Below are positions 26,928 to 35,270 of a stretch of 64,000 nucleotides of DNA, piece by piece. The stretch is from JADGQM01 sp964441945 (GTDB lineage: Bacteria; Desulfobacterota; Syntrophobacteria; Syntrophobacterales; Syntrophobacteraceae): positions 124,001 through 188,000 of the forward strand of contig CAYTWB010000002.1 of NCBI GenBank assembly GCA_964441945.1, read 5' to 3'. The notes below the pieces were generated by a model that was not told the origin of the DNA, did no database searches, and saw nothing but the letters and a program-made list of their open reading frames with translations. The position numbers and the translations under genes were made by a program. The stretch's first letter is position 1, and every line of letters begins with the position of its first letter.

Positions 26928-28474
26928 GTGAACAGCCTCCTCATGGGGCCGGAAGTGGAGGACCTTCTGATGAGAACCGTGTAGGCGAACCCCCCTGCGG
27001 TTGTCAAGACACAGATCCAGGCAAAAAGATCTCCCCACTTCGCATAGAATGTCAGGATGCGAAAAGGATGTACGGTGCAAACCTGCACCCCCTGTTGGGT
27101 CAGGGAAATGGTGCCGCAGGACTTTCCTGTGGCATCAAAGATCGAGCTGATTCCCGTGTTGGCAGCCCGGATCAGAGGGACCCGAAATTCGACCGCCCGC
27201 CACCGGGCTATTTCCAGATGTTGATAGGGAGCGCTGGTGGTCCCATACCAGGCATCGTTGGTGATATTGATGAGGGAAGTAGCCCCCCGTTCGACCGCAT
27301 CGCCTGCCAGATTGGGAAAAATGTCCTCGTAGCAGATCAGGACCCCGAAGGGCTGCCGACCCAGGATCAGGGGGGATGCATCGTCACCCGGGACAAAGTC
27401 CCCTGCCGCTTGAACCAGTCGGTCGACAAAGAAGAGGAGCTTCTTCAGCGGCACGTATTCGCCGAATGGAACGAGATGTCGTTTGGCATAGACTCCTTCG
27501 AGAACAGCCGAGCCATTCACCAGATAGGCCCGGTTCTGCAGGCGCGGTTGACCATCCACAAGGGTGACCCCCGGGCTGCCAAACAGCACGGGAACCCCGG
27601 CCTCCTTGATCATCTCATTGAGTTGAGCCGTCAGTTTTTCTTCAAATCTGTAGAAGAACGGGACCGATGTTTCCGGCCATACCAGCAATTCCGGTCGGGG
27701 TTCATTTGCGACCGCCTGCAGGGAAAGGTCCCGATAGCGTTTCAGAGTCTCCTGCTGGAACTCCGGGTCCCACTTCTTGCTCTGATCGATGTTACCCTGA
27801 ACGACCCCCACCGTCCACGGCATGGCAGCACTCTGCAGGTCCTCGATATAGCCCACACGCCAGGATCCGTAGAGCAGAATCGCCGGCAGGCATATCCCGA
27901 ACACAAGCAGACCCGGGACCCATGCGGTGCGCGTCAGCAGGGCCGTCAGTGTGGTGCAGCCCAGAACCACCAACCAGCTGACTCCGTAAACCCCGCAAAG
28001 GTCCGCTATCTGAATGAGTGGCAGCACGGGGGTTTGCGAGTACCCTAAATTGGGCCAGGGGAAGCCTGTAATCATGTGCGCCCGGACCAGCTCCAGTGCC
28101 ACCCATGCCCCCGGTAGACCCAAAACCCACAGAATGGGATAAGGCTGCCATTGCTGAGCGATGACAGCAAAACAGCCTGAATACAAGGCTAAATAGGCAC
28201 AGAGCAGGAGCAGCACCAGGGCTGCCGCAGGCAGCGGGACCCCGCCATACTGGTGGACCGCATGGTAAATCCAGTAAAGAGTACCCAGATAGTGAACCAG
28301 CCCGCAGACACAGCCCAGGGCAAAGGCTTCTTTGGCGGTCCTGTCGCGCAACGCCAGGAAGAGAGGAGGCAGTGCGACCCAGGGGAAATAGTACAATCCG
28401 ATCTTGGGAAACCCGAGGATCAGCAAAACGCCGCTCAATACACTGAATGACACTCCAGACCACAAGTTCTTCAA
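26924..28474 (-). CDS. lnt: Apolipoprotein N-acyltransferase
   Basis: Lnt adds the third acyl chain to lipoproteins at the periplasmic face of the inner membrane. The N-terminal half (residues 1-200) has several hydrophobic helices. The nitrilase-like domain shows the triad: Glu in VWPETSVPFFYR near residue 265, Lys in YAKRHLVPFGEY near 333, Cys in FGVLICYEDIFPN near 387. A last helix closes the protein at residue ~490. Length 516 is typical. It lies between a corC-like gene and prfB; the corC-lnt order is conserved in many proteobacteria. Confidence 0.95.
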   Translation of the reverse strand: MKNLWSGVSFSVLSGVLLILGFPKIGLYYFPWVALPPLFLALRDRTAKEAFALGCVCGLVHYLGTLYWIYHAVHQYGGVPLPAAALVLLLLCAYLALYSGCFAVIAQQWQPYPILWVLGLPGAWVALELVRAHMITGFPWPNLGYSQTPVLPLIQIADLCGVYGVSWLVVLGCTTLTALLTRTAWVPGLLVFGICLPAILLYGSWRVGYIEDLQSAAMPWTVGVVQGNIDQSKKWDPEFQQETLKRYRDLSLQAVANEPRPELLVWPETSVPFFYRFEEKLTAQLNEMIKEAGVPVLFGSPGVTLVDGQPRLQNRAYLVNGSAVLEGVYAKRHLVPFGEYVPLKKLLFFVDRLVQAAGDFVPGDDASPLILGRQPFGVLICYEDIFPNLAGDAVERGATSLINITNDAWYGTTSAPYQHLEIARWRAVEFRVPLIRAANTGISSIFDATGKSCGTISLTQQGVQVCTVHPFRILTFYAKWGDLFAWICVLTTAGGFAYTVLIRRSSTSGPMRRLFT

Positions 28475-28553
28475 GTAATCGTCCTGATTTCAGCGGAGTA
28501 GAATTCTTACAGGTGTGGACTAGGGGCGAAGGGAAGCCAGATCACCCCGGCAG

Positions 28554-29426
28554 TCAGATAGAAACCCCTTCGGAAAGGGGCGAACCGGGTTCATCTGCAT
28601 TGATTCTGCGAATACGTATCTTCTCAAGCTTACGGCTGCTTGCTGCTTCAATTAGCATTTCGAGATCATTATAGACAAGCCGTTCGTTGATACTCGGTAC
28701 CTTCCCCAAAAGACTGATCACAAATCCACCAACCGATTCGAACTTGCCTTCAGGCAATTCCACATTCAAATAGTCTTCCAGTTCTTCCACGTCAAGCCGG
28801 GCATTAACGGAGATGGATCCATCCTCATGTTCCACGATGAGTTTTTCCTCGGCATCGTATTCATCCATCACGTCGCCGATGATCTCCTCAATAACGTCCT
28901 CGAGCGTCAGAATGCCCGCCGTACCCCCGTACTCGTCAATGACGATCGCCAGATGCGATTTGTTATCGCGCAAATCCTTCAAGACCTCACTGATCTTCTT
29001 GGTCTCCGGGATGAAGTAAGGTGCTCTGACAATGTCTTGCACCTCGAGGTCCTCCATCTTGCAATGGCTCAGAAGGTCCTTGGCATGGACGGTCCCGATG
29101 ATGTTGTCGATGTTGTCCTTAAAAATGGGGATGCGGGAATGCCCGCTTTGGATGATCAATTGCACAATGTCAGGAATTTTCGTTTCAGCACTGGCGAAAA
29201 CGGCATCGGTTCGAGGCACCATGATCTCCCGGGCAATGGTATCCCTGAACGAGAAGATGCCCTGGATCATCTCGCCTTCATCCTCGGAAATCAACCCAGC
29301 CTGTTCCCCTTCATCAATCAGCTGCTGAATCTCTTTTTCGATATTTTCAGTGTCATCGAGCTTGGCTAGCTGGCGGAGGCACATCTTGAGCCAATGCCGA
29401 AACCCTTTGGCTGACTCCTCTTCCAA
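28554..29426 (-). CDS. CorC/HlyC-family CBS domain protein
   Basis: A 290-residue protein of the CorC type without the DUF21 membrane domain found in longer relatives. Two CBS domains occupy residues about 67-190 (IMVPRTDAVF, SGHSRIPIFKDNIDNIIG, IDEYGGTAGILTLEDVIEEI) and a CorC/HlyC C-terminal domain follows (SVNARLDVEELEDYL, VGGFVISLLGKVP). The family is linked to magnesium/cobalt efflux or membrane integrity; its true job is unclear. The start appears to be TTG at 29426, since an in-frame TAG lies just upstream and no ATG occurs until residue 15. It heads the unit with lnt and prfB. Confidence 0.9.
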   Translation of the reverse strand: MEEESAKGFRHWLKMCLRQLAKLDDTENIEKEIQQLIDEGEQAGLISEDEGEMIQGIFSFRDTIAREIMVPRTDAVFASAETKIPDIVQLIIQSGHSRIPIFKDNIDNIIGTVHAKDLLSHCKMEDLEVQDIVRAPYFIPETKKISEVLKDLRDNKSHLAIVIDEYGGTAGILTLEDVIEEIIGDVMDEYDAEEKLIVEHEDGSISVNARLDVEELEDYLNVELPEGKFESVGGFVISLLGKVPSINERLVYNDLEMLIEAASSRKLEKIRIRRINADEPGSPLSEGVSI

Positions 29427-29547
29427 TCCTGTATCATCCTATGTGTGAGGCCTATCTGATCCCAACGAACCGGCGGCCGTGACGAGAGCGGATGCCCTGG
29501 TCTTCACCCGGCATCCCAATTGAACCAATATTCTTTTACCCTTCGCG

Positions 29548-30477
29548 CTATTCTTTGTCAAGACAGGCAGAAGCGTCCGGAAAAACGTAGGACAGGAGCT
29601 TGTAGACGAGCCGCGCCGCCAGAACGTCCGGGGCAATGTTTTGAGGAATCGGCAGCAGCTCCATGACGTCAAACCCCACAATCCTGGAGTTGCCAACGAC
29701 TGATCTGAGCAGGGCCAGGACATCATACCAGCCCAGCCCTCCCGGTTCCGGTGTTCCCACTGACGGCATGATCGAGGGATCAAATACATCCAGGTCGATG
29801 CTGAGATAGACGAAGCCGTCCAGGCCGGCAGCGATTTCGTCATAGAGACGGGGATCCCGTTGAAGCCGATGAGCAAAAAAACAGGGTATTTTGCAGCACT
29901 GAATGAAATCGAATTCCTCTTTGCTGAGTGCCCGGATGCCCACCTGAACAATTGGAGCAATCCGGGTGACATGCCGCATCACACAAGCATTGCTGTAGCT
30001 GCTCCCCTGATACTCCTCGCGCAAGTCGGCATGCGCATCCAGGTGCAGGACCTTCAACCCGGGAAACCGCTCTGCGGCGGCTTCAATCATCCCGAGAGAA
30101 AGCAGGTGCTCGCCACCCAGCATTACCGGCATCTTATCGGCATCAAAGACGAATTCGCCCACCTCTCGCACGAGTCTGACCATATCCTTGGGCGATGAGA
30201 CCGTAACCGGCAGTTCATCCAGTGTGACAATTCCCTGCCGATAAGCCTCAGTGCCCGTTTCCTCGTCAAAGAACTCGAGCTCCCTGGAAGCATGCAGGAT
30301 GGCCCTTGGCCCTTCCCGCGTACCGGTACGGTAGGTCGTCGTCCCGTCATAGGGTACGGGAACGATCACTGCTCGCGCTCCAGCCCAGGATTCGCCTGTG
30401 GAGCGCAACCCCAGAAAAGAAGAATGGGGCCCCAGGCTTTCAACAAGCCCGGGCCCCACCTTTTTCAGTGAACTCAT
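29548..30477 (-). CDS. speB: Agmatinase/ureohydrolase
   Basis: Agmatinase converts agmatine to putrescine and urea with a binuclear Mn site. Metal ligands are in GGEHLLSLG near residue 107, HLDAHADLREEY near 129 and YLSIDLDVFDPSIMPS near 213. The protein is 309 residues from the ATG at 30477, which has GAGGAACG upstream. It follows speD by only ten bases, so agmatine formation and use could be coupled. A few ureohydrolases of this type act on other guanidino compounds, so agmatine is the likely but not certain substrate. Confidence 0.9.
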   Translation of the reverse strand: MSSLKKVGPGLVESLGPHSSFLGLRSTGESWAGARAVIVPVPYDGTTTYRTGTREGPRAILHASRELEFFDEETGTEAYRQGIVTLDELPVTVSSPKDMVRLVREVGEFVFDADKMPVMLGGEHLLSLGMIEAAAERFPGLKVLHLDAHADLREEYQGSSYSNACVMRHVTRIAPIVQVGIRALSKEEFDFIQCCKIPCFFAHRLQRDPRLYDEIAAGLDGFVYLSIDLDVFDPSIMPSVGTPEPGGLGWYDVLALLRSVVGNSRIVGFDVMELLPIPQNIAPDVLAARLVYKLLSYVFPDASACLDKE

Positions 30478-30487
30478 GAACGTTCCT

Positions 30488-30937
30488 CTATCTTGAACGC
30501 TGGTGCAACATCCGATCCATACGCACAACCTGGGCCGATGCGCGAATATTGTTCGGAAATTCCTGTCCCCTATCGAGGATTTTCATTTCGTATTTCTGAA
30601 TACTAAAGTACTGTTTGATGGTCTGCATGGCCAACTGGGTATCAAACGGCTTGCAGGAAAACATATCAAGACTCAAATACTGTTTCTCCGGAAAGGTATG
30701 GATACTGATGTGACTCTCTGCAATGAGGACAAAGCCCGAAATCCCCCAATCCTCCGGAAGTGAACCATCGTATCGAAAAACATAGGGAGGCATGATTTTG
30801 GTCATGTTCATCCTGGGTGGATAGTCATCGAGAAAATTATAGATCCGGTTCATGTCCTCGAGCGTAGCCCGTTCACACCCGTAGCCATCCACCATCAGAT
30901 GAACCCCGAAGCCGAACTCAGGTTTACCCGTTCCCAT
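30488..30937 (-). CDS. speD: S-adenosylmethionine decarboxylase family proenzyme (SpeD-like)
   Basis: A 149-residue pyruvoyl-dependent decarboxylase proenzyme. The self-cleavage serine is in AESHISIHTFPE near residue 73 and the catalytic cysteine in LDMFSCKPFD; both and the His are present. GGAGGT lies seven bases before the ATG at 30937. The classical product is decarboxylated SAM for spermidine. However, there is no spermidine synthase here and the next gene is agmatinase; some SpeD homologues have become arginine or ornithine decarboxylases, so an arginine-decarboxylase role is a real alternative. A promoter and a long leader lie upstream. Confidence 0.88.
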   Translation of the reverse strand: MGTGKPEFGFGVHLMVDGYGCERATLEDMNRIYNFLDDYPPRMNMTKIMPPYVFRYDGSLPEDWGISGFVLIAESHISIHTFPEKQYLSLDMFSCKPFDTQLAMQTIKQYFSIQKYEMKILDRGQEFPNNIRASAQVVRMDRMLHQRSR

Positions 30938-30985
30938 GGCAGCCACCTCCTTCCTCTTGAAGACCTGTACCGTACAAGCCACAAA

Positions 30986-31060
30986 CTATTCGTCTCTGTA
31001 TCGCTCCAACAGCTTGGAGTACCGGTGGAACCCCAGAAGCGCCGCAGGGTTCGAGTGCAT
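30986..31060 (-). other. Possible 24-codon upstream open frame in the speD leader
   Basis: ATG at 31060 to TAG at 30986 encodes a 24-residue peptide, ending RYRDE, inside the speD leader. The CTCCAA/TTGGAG hairpin (loop GCTG) falls within it. No strong ribosome binding site is seen (only GTGAAG). It might be chance; it is noted because the leader is unusually long. Confidence 0.2.
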
Positions 31061-31129
31061 CTTCACTATTTTCTGGAGAGTTCTCCACCGTTTAGCGACA
31101 AAAGAGCGACTCTCCGAAAAGGTGAGCCT

Positions 31130-31158
31130 TATATAAAGGAGAGGTTATAGAGTGTCAA
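31130..31158 (-). promoter_or_regulatory. Sigma-70 promoter for speD-speB
   Basis: On the minus strand a perfect TTGACA (31153-31158) is followed, after exactly 17 bases, by TATATA (31130-31135). Transcription would start near 31122, leaving a leader of about 185 bases before the speD ATG. The 302-base gap from 30938 to 31239 contains this promoter, the leader and nothing else I can identify. Confidence 0.65.
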
Positions 31159-31239
31159 GAGGAAACGCAAAAAAGATTGGGGAAGGAATCTTGAATTCAA
31201 GGGTAAAAACGATGGAGAATTTCATCCCCGCGATTGGAT

Positions 31240-32160
31240 TTAGAGAGATTCTTCTTCGAAATAGACTTCATTGCCGCCAAGGCTGTGTTTGGCATGATAG
31301 AGGGCACGGTCTGAGCGGCGCACCATGTCCTCAATATCTTGGTCAATGTCTCCGGTTTTTTGACGATACTGAGCGATCCCTATGGACAGAGAGGTCGGCG
31401 CAAAATGGAGCTTATTGTAGGCTTGAATGATGCGGCCGGCGACCTGCAGGGCAGTGTCGCCCGTCAGACAGGGCAGCAGCACGGCAAACTCGTCGCCGCC
31501 GAGTCGATACGCCGAATCGACATTCTCGCGGATCAATGAGGCCATCACCCCTGCGAATTGAAAGAGCAGGTCGTCGCCGGCCTGATGCCCGTGCGCGTCG
31601 TTGTATTCCTTGAAATGGTCTATATCGGCAAAGAAAAGACAGAGGGGATGTTTATACCGCAAGGACCGAGTCGCCTCCTGCCGGGCAACCTCAATGAACT
31701 TGCGCCGGTTGAACAAACCGGTAAGAGGATCTTTCACAGCCAGCTGGTGCAATTCGTCAAGGAGACGCCGTTCCCGCAGGACACGATTCAGTTTGGCTTC
31801 AAGTTCATTGATAGTGAAGGGTTTGACGATGAAGTCGGATGCCCCCGCTGCAACGACATCCGTGTACTGATAGCTCATGGAATGTCCAGTGATCGCAATG
31901 ACGCTGATTCCTTTTAGGTCTTGCCCCAGGTGTCTGATGAGCTCCATTCCATCCATTCTAGGCATCACAATATCCGTGATAACGATACTGAAGCGACCCT
32001 CCTTCACTTTGTCAACGGCTTCCAGTCCATCGTTGGCCGTCTGCACTCGATGCCCCAAATGACCCAGAGCTTCACAAAGGTAGTCGCGGACGGATTGTTC
32101 ATCATCCACAACGAGAATGTCTTGCGAGGGGACCCTCGGAGCCTCATTCACAGAGTTCAT
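31240..32160 (-). CDS. Receiver-GGDEF response regulator (diguanylate cyclase)
   Basis: A two-domain protein of 306 residues. The receiver domain (residues about 14-130) has the acidic pair in VVDDEQSV, the phospho-acceptor Asp in ITDIVMPRMDG and the Lys in FIVKPF. The GGDEF domain (residues about 145-300) keeps the active motif RLGGDEFAVLLP and DPLTGLFNRR, so c-di-GMP synthesis is likely. The position of the usual RxxD inhibition site reads ENVD, so product feedback may be lost. The start at 32160 is preceded by GGAAAG. It follows glnD by 14 bases, which is uncommon and hints at a link between nitrogen status and c-di-GMP. Confidence 0.92.
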   Translation of the reverse strand: MNSVNEAPRVPSQDILVVDDEQSVRDYLCEALGHLGHRVQTANDGLEAVDKVKEGRFSIVITDIVMPRMDGMELIRHLGQDLKGISVIAITGHSMSYQYTDVVAAGASDFIVKPFTINELEAKLNRVLRERRLLDELHQLAVKDPLTGLFNRRKFIEVARQEATRSLRYKHPLCLFFADIDHFKEYNDAHGHQAGDDLLFQFAGVMASLIRENVDSAYRLGGDEFAVLLPCLTGDTALQVAGRIIQAYNKLHFAPTSLSIGIAQYRQKTGDIDQDIEDMVRRSDRALYHAKHSLGGNEVYFEEESL

Positions 32161-32174
32161 CGACTTTCCACATA

Positions 32175-34802
32175 TCAGCAGCCGGTGGCAAGGCACTCCT
32201 TTAGCCTATCGTGAACCCTCCCATGGGCTTCCGAATCCATCAGCTTGCTCCCGCTCAGATCGGTTACATAGAAGATGTCGGCAACCTGAGCCCCGGGTGT
32301 CGATATTTTAGCCAGTTGAATCGAAAGGTCCAGTTCATACAGCGTATGGGAGATCGCGTAGAGGACACCTGGTCGATCCCACGTATAGACTTCTATAATG
32401 GTATAGAAATCCGACGCTTCCTCGTCGACAATGACCTTGTCTTCTTTTCGAGGCAGGCACTTCTGCTGGAGCAAGGAAGGTTTCCGCTTTTCAGCCAGGA
32501 GTTCATCCAGGTACACCCGGTCATCGAGGGCCCGGATCAGATCTCGTTCGATTTTTTCCCATAGTTCTTGAGGATGCAGTGGATCGGGCAGACGTTCGAC
32601 AAGCAGCACGTCGAGCGCGATCCCGGACTCGCGAGTAAAGATGTCGGCAGAAAGGATATTCAAGCCGCGAAGCCACAAGACTCCGGCGAAGATGGCAAAA
32701 AGTCCGGGACGATCATGGGTAGCCACGGTGATCTGCCACATCTCTTCTTCCATCCGTTGAGCCATGAGAACGAGGGGGCGTTCGGCGAGGTCCTTTTCCA
32801 TCTGGTAATGCCGCAGAATCGCTGCCGGGGGTTGAGAGAACAGGTAGCGAAAGGAAAGCCGGTCCAACCATCGGCTCACTTCTTCAGTCTTCAGAGAATC
32901 TTCTGCAAGATCGAGGACCTGGCTTTGGACCTCTTTGGACCTCTGCTGCAGGTCCTCCCCCTTCCAATCCCCACGGGCCAGCAATCGATCGGTCTTGAGG
33001 AAGAGCTCTTTCAACAGGGACGATTTCCAGGCATTCCAGGCGCCCGGCCCGGTGGCCATGGAATCCGCTATGGTCAACAGGAGGAGCATCCGTAACCGTT
33101 CCCGGTCGCCAACGGTGATTGCACAGCTCAGGACCGGTTTTTCATCTGTCAGATCGCGTTTCAGTGCGGTTTCGGGAAGCATGAGATGGTGTTCCACAAG
33201 GAAGCAGAGCAACTCCGTCTCTTCATGATCCAGGTGAAGGCGTCCGGCGATATCACGCACCAGCGGAACACCACGAATCGCGTGATTATTGCCCTGCCCC
33301 TTGCCTATGTCGTGCAGCAGCCCCGCCAGGTAGAGAACGCGCCGGTGCTTCAAATCGAGGAAGAGGTCGTGGTAGCCGAGATCGGCAAGGCCCTGATCCT
33401 GGTTTTGTTCCATCTGATGCAATTCGCGGATGGTCCTCAGGAGATGCTCATCAACCGTATACAGGTGATAGACATCGTGCTGCACACGGAAGCGCACCCC
33501 TGCAAATTCCGGCAGGAAGGCTTCGAGGAAACCTGTTTCCAGCATGACCTGGAGCACATGGAATGCCTGTTTCGGATGCAGCAGGATGTCGAAGAATTGC
33601 CTGACCACCTCGGGATCCTTCCGGACAGCCTCGCCGAAAGCCCCCAGATGTTCCCGGATAACGGCACCCGTCTGATGATGGAAATGGGCGTTGGCTCGAG
33701 CGGCCTGCCAGAACATCAGCATGAGCAATCGGGGTTCCTTCCCAACCCATTCCGGTTCAAGAAAATGGAGGTGCCGGCCGTCAAGCAGAAAGGGGCCTCG
33801 GAGGATTCGCTGCCGCAGGCGCAGGCCCGGCAACTTACGCTGACTCTCTGCGAGGCGTTCCAGAAAAAACGATGTGGTGCGCCCGATGCGTGCAGTCTGA
33901 CGATAGTAGAGCCGCATAAAAGCTTCGACGGCCAGTCCCTGCTGGCTGTCCGAATAACCCAGGCGGGCAGCGACCAGTTCCTGTTCGGGGAAAAGCAGCC
34001 GGTCCTGGCGCCGTCCCGCCAGCTGGTGCAATTGAATCCGCACACGCCACAGGAAATCGTACGCCTGCTCGAGCCAGAGGACTTCCTGACGGTCGAGCCA
34101 GCCGCGATTCATCGGGGCGTCAAAATTTGCATCCTGCAGAAAGACCGTTCCCGCCCATCGGACAATCTGCAGGTCGCGCAACCCTCCAGCCCCCTCTTTC
34201 ACATGAGGCTCGAGCAAATAGGATGTCTCGCCGTATTGGAGAAGCCTCCTCTCACGGTACTCGTTGAGAGTCCGGAGGAACCTGCGGCGGTGCTGGGCGC
34301 CGAAGCTCTTCAGAAGCGACTGGCGCCAGCTGTTGTAGAGGGCTTCATCACCGCCAACGAAGCGCGATTCAAGGTGACTTGTCAGGACCGAAAAATCGTC
34401 CCGAATTAACTGCTTCGCCTCGGAGACAGAAGCAGCGGCATGTGCCACCTCGAAACCTTCATCCCAAAGGCCGTAGGTCAGCTCGCGAATCATCTCTTTC
34501 AGTGATGGCATGAAACGATTACGGTAGAGAAAGAGAAGATCGACATCGGAAGAGAAGCCGAGTTCTCCTCTGCCCAACCCGCCTACGGCTGCCAGGCACC
34601 ACCCGTCTCGATCCGCGGCCCCCGCCTCCAAAACCCCCCGCAAATGCGTGAGAAAAGCTTCAGCATAAGTGCGCGCTGCCAGCAACCCCGGAACATCTCC
34701 CTGAGAAGTCCGCAGAAATGCCTGACGAAGGTCCTTCAGTCTTCGGAGTCGGCTGGAGAAGTTCTTCTGTACCATTGGTTCCTTTGCAAGGTGTTTAGCC
34801 AC
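32175..34802 (-). CDS. glnD: Bifunctional uridylyltransferase/uridylyl-removing enzyme GlnD
   Basis: GlnD senses glutamine and adds or removes UMP on PII protein. Domains in order: nucleotidyltransferase with GGLGRGELGFSSDVDLLFLY near residue 69, a GlnE-like helical region, an HD hydrolase with LLHDIGKG near residue 489, and two ACT domains at the C-terminus (HDRPGLFAIFAGV and WDRPGVLYAISHT). The length of 875 residues is normal. The start is GTG at 34802, five bases after the glnB stop; an ATG at 34775 with AAGGA upstream is the alternative. It is immediately downstream of its target glnB. Confidence 0.95.
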   Translation of the reverse strand: MAKHLAKEPMVQKNFSSRLRRLKDLRQAFLRTSQGDVPGLLAARTYAEAFLTHLRGVLEAGAADRDGWCLAAVGGLGRGELGFSSDVDLLFLYRNRFMPSLKEMIRELTYGLWDEGFEVAHAAASVSEAKQLIRDDFSVLTSHLESRFVGGDEALYNSWRQSLLKSFGAQHRRRFLRTLNEYRERRLLQYGETSYLLEPHVKEGAGGLRDLQIVRWAGTVFLQDANFDAPMNRGWLDRQEVLWLEQAYDFLWRVRIQLHQLAGRRQDRLLFPEQELVAARLGYSDSQQGLAVEAFMRLYYRQTARIGRTTSFFLERLAESQRKLPGLRLRQRILRGPFLLDGRHLHFLEPEWVGKEPRLLMLMFWQAARANAHFHHQTGAVIREHLGAFGEAVRKDPEVVRQFFDILLHPKQAFHVLQVMLETGFLEAFLPEFAGVRFRVQHDVYHLYTVDEHLLRTIRELHQMEQNQDQGLADLGYHDLFLDLKHRRVLYLAGLLHDIGKGQGNNHAIRGVPLVRDIAGRLHLDHEETELLCFLVEHHLMLPETALKRDLTDEKPVLSCAITVGDRERLRMLLLLTIADSMATGPGAWNAWKSSLLKELFLKTDRLLARGDWKGEDLQQRSKEVQSQVLDLAEDSLKTEEVSRWLDRLSFRYLFSQPPAAILRHYQMEKDLAERPLVLMAQRMEEEMWQITVATHDRPGLFAIFAGVLWLRGLNILSADIFTRESGIALDVLLVERLPDPLHPQELWEKIERDLIRALDDRVYLDELLAEKRKPSLLQQKCLPRKEDKVIVDEEASDFYTIIEVYTWDRPGVLYAISHTLYELDLSIQLAKISTPGAQVADIFYVTDLSGSKLMDSEAHGRVHDRLKECLATGC

Positions 34803-34807
34803 TCCAC

Positions 34808-35146
34808 CTAAAGTGCCTGCTCGCCCATTTCCCCGGTCCGGATTCGAACCACGTCCTCGACGGAATAGACGAAAATCTTCCCATCCCCTATCTTGCCGGT
34901 ATAGGCCGCCTTGCGAATCGCTGCGACCACTTCAGTCAACTGGTTGTCCGACACCACCACTTCAATCTTGATTTTCGGGAGAAAATCGACCACGTATTCG
35001 GCGCCTCTGTAGATCTCGGTATGTCCCTTCTGCCGGCCGAACCCTCTCACTTCGGTGACGGTCATGCCCTTGATGCCCAGTTCGGCAAGCTTCTCTTTCA
35101 CGTCATCCAACTTGAACGGCTTGACAACAGCCTCGACTTTCTTCAT
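34808..35146 (-). CDS. glnB: Nitrogen regulatory protein PII
   Basis: PII integrates 2-oxoglutarate, ATP/ADP and glutamine signals. The 112-residue sequence starts MKKVEAVVKPFKLDDVKE and has the T-loop GHTEIYRGAEYVVDF with uridylylation Tyr51, and the C-terminal signature TGKIGDGKIFVYSVEDVVRIRTGE. It is followed by glnD, which would uridylylate it. GlnB versus GlnK cannot be decided from sequence alone, but no amtB is near, which favours GlnB. Confidence 0.96.
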   Translation of the reverse strand: MKKVEAVVKPFKLDDVKEKLAELGIKGMTVTEVRGFGRQKGHTEIYRGAEYVVDFLPKIKIEVVVSDNQLTEVVAAIRKAAYTGKIGDGKIFVYSVEDVVRIRTGEMGEQAL

Positions 35147-35270
35147 CTGCAGCTCCTTGCTGGCCCTTTGCTTTTTGCCGGCGGGACATCATGACCACAC
35201 CGGGGTCACGTCACCCGGACTGGAATCCTTTGAAACCAACTTCCTTCTGCTCTCCACCCTGCATCCAGGG

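Noticed and set aside
35150..35200. Sigma-54 promoter before glnB
   Set aside because: TGGC and TTGC elements occur, but on the wrong strand and with wrong spacing.
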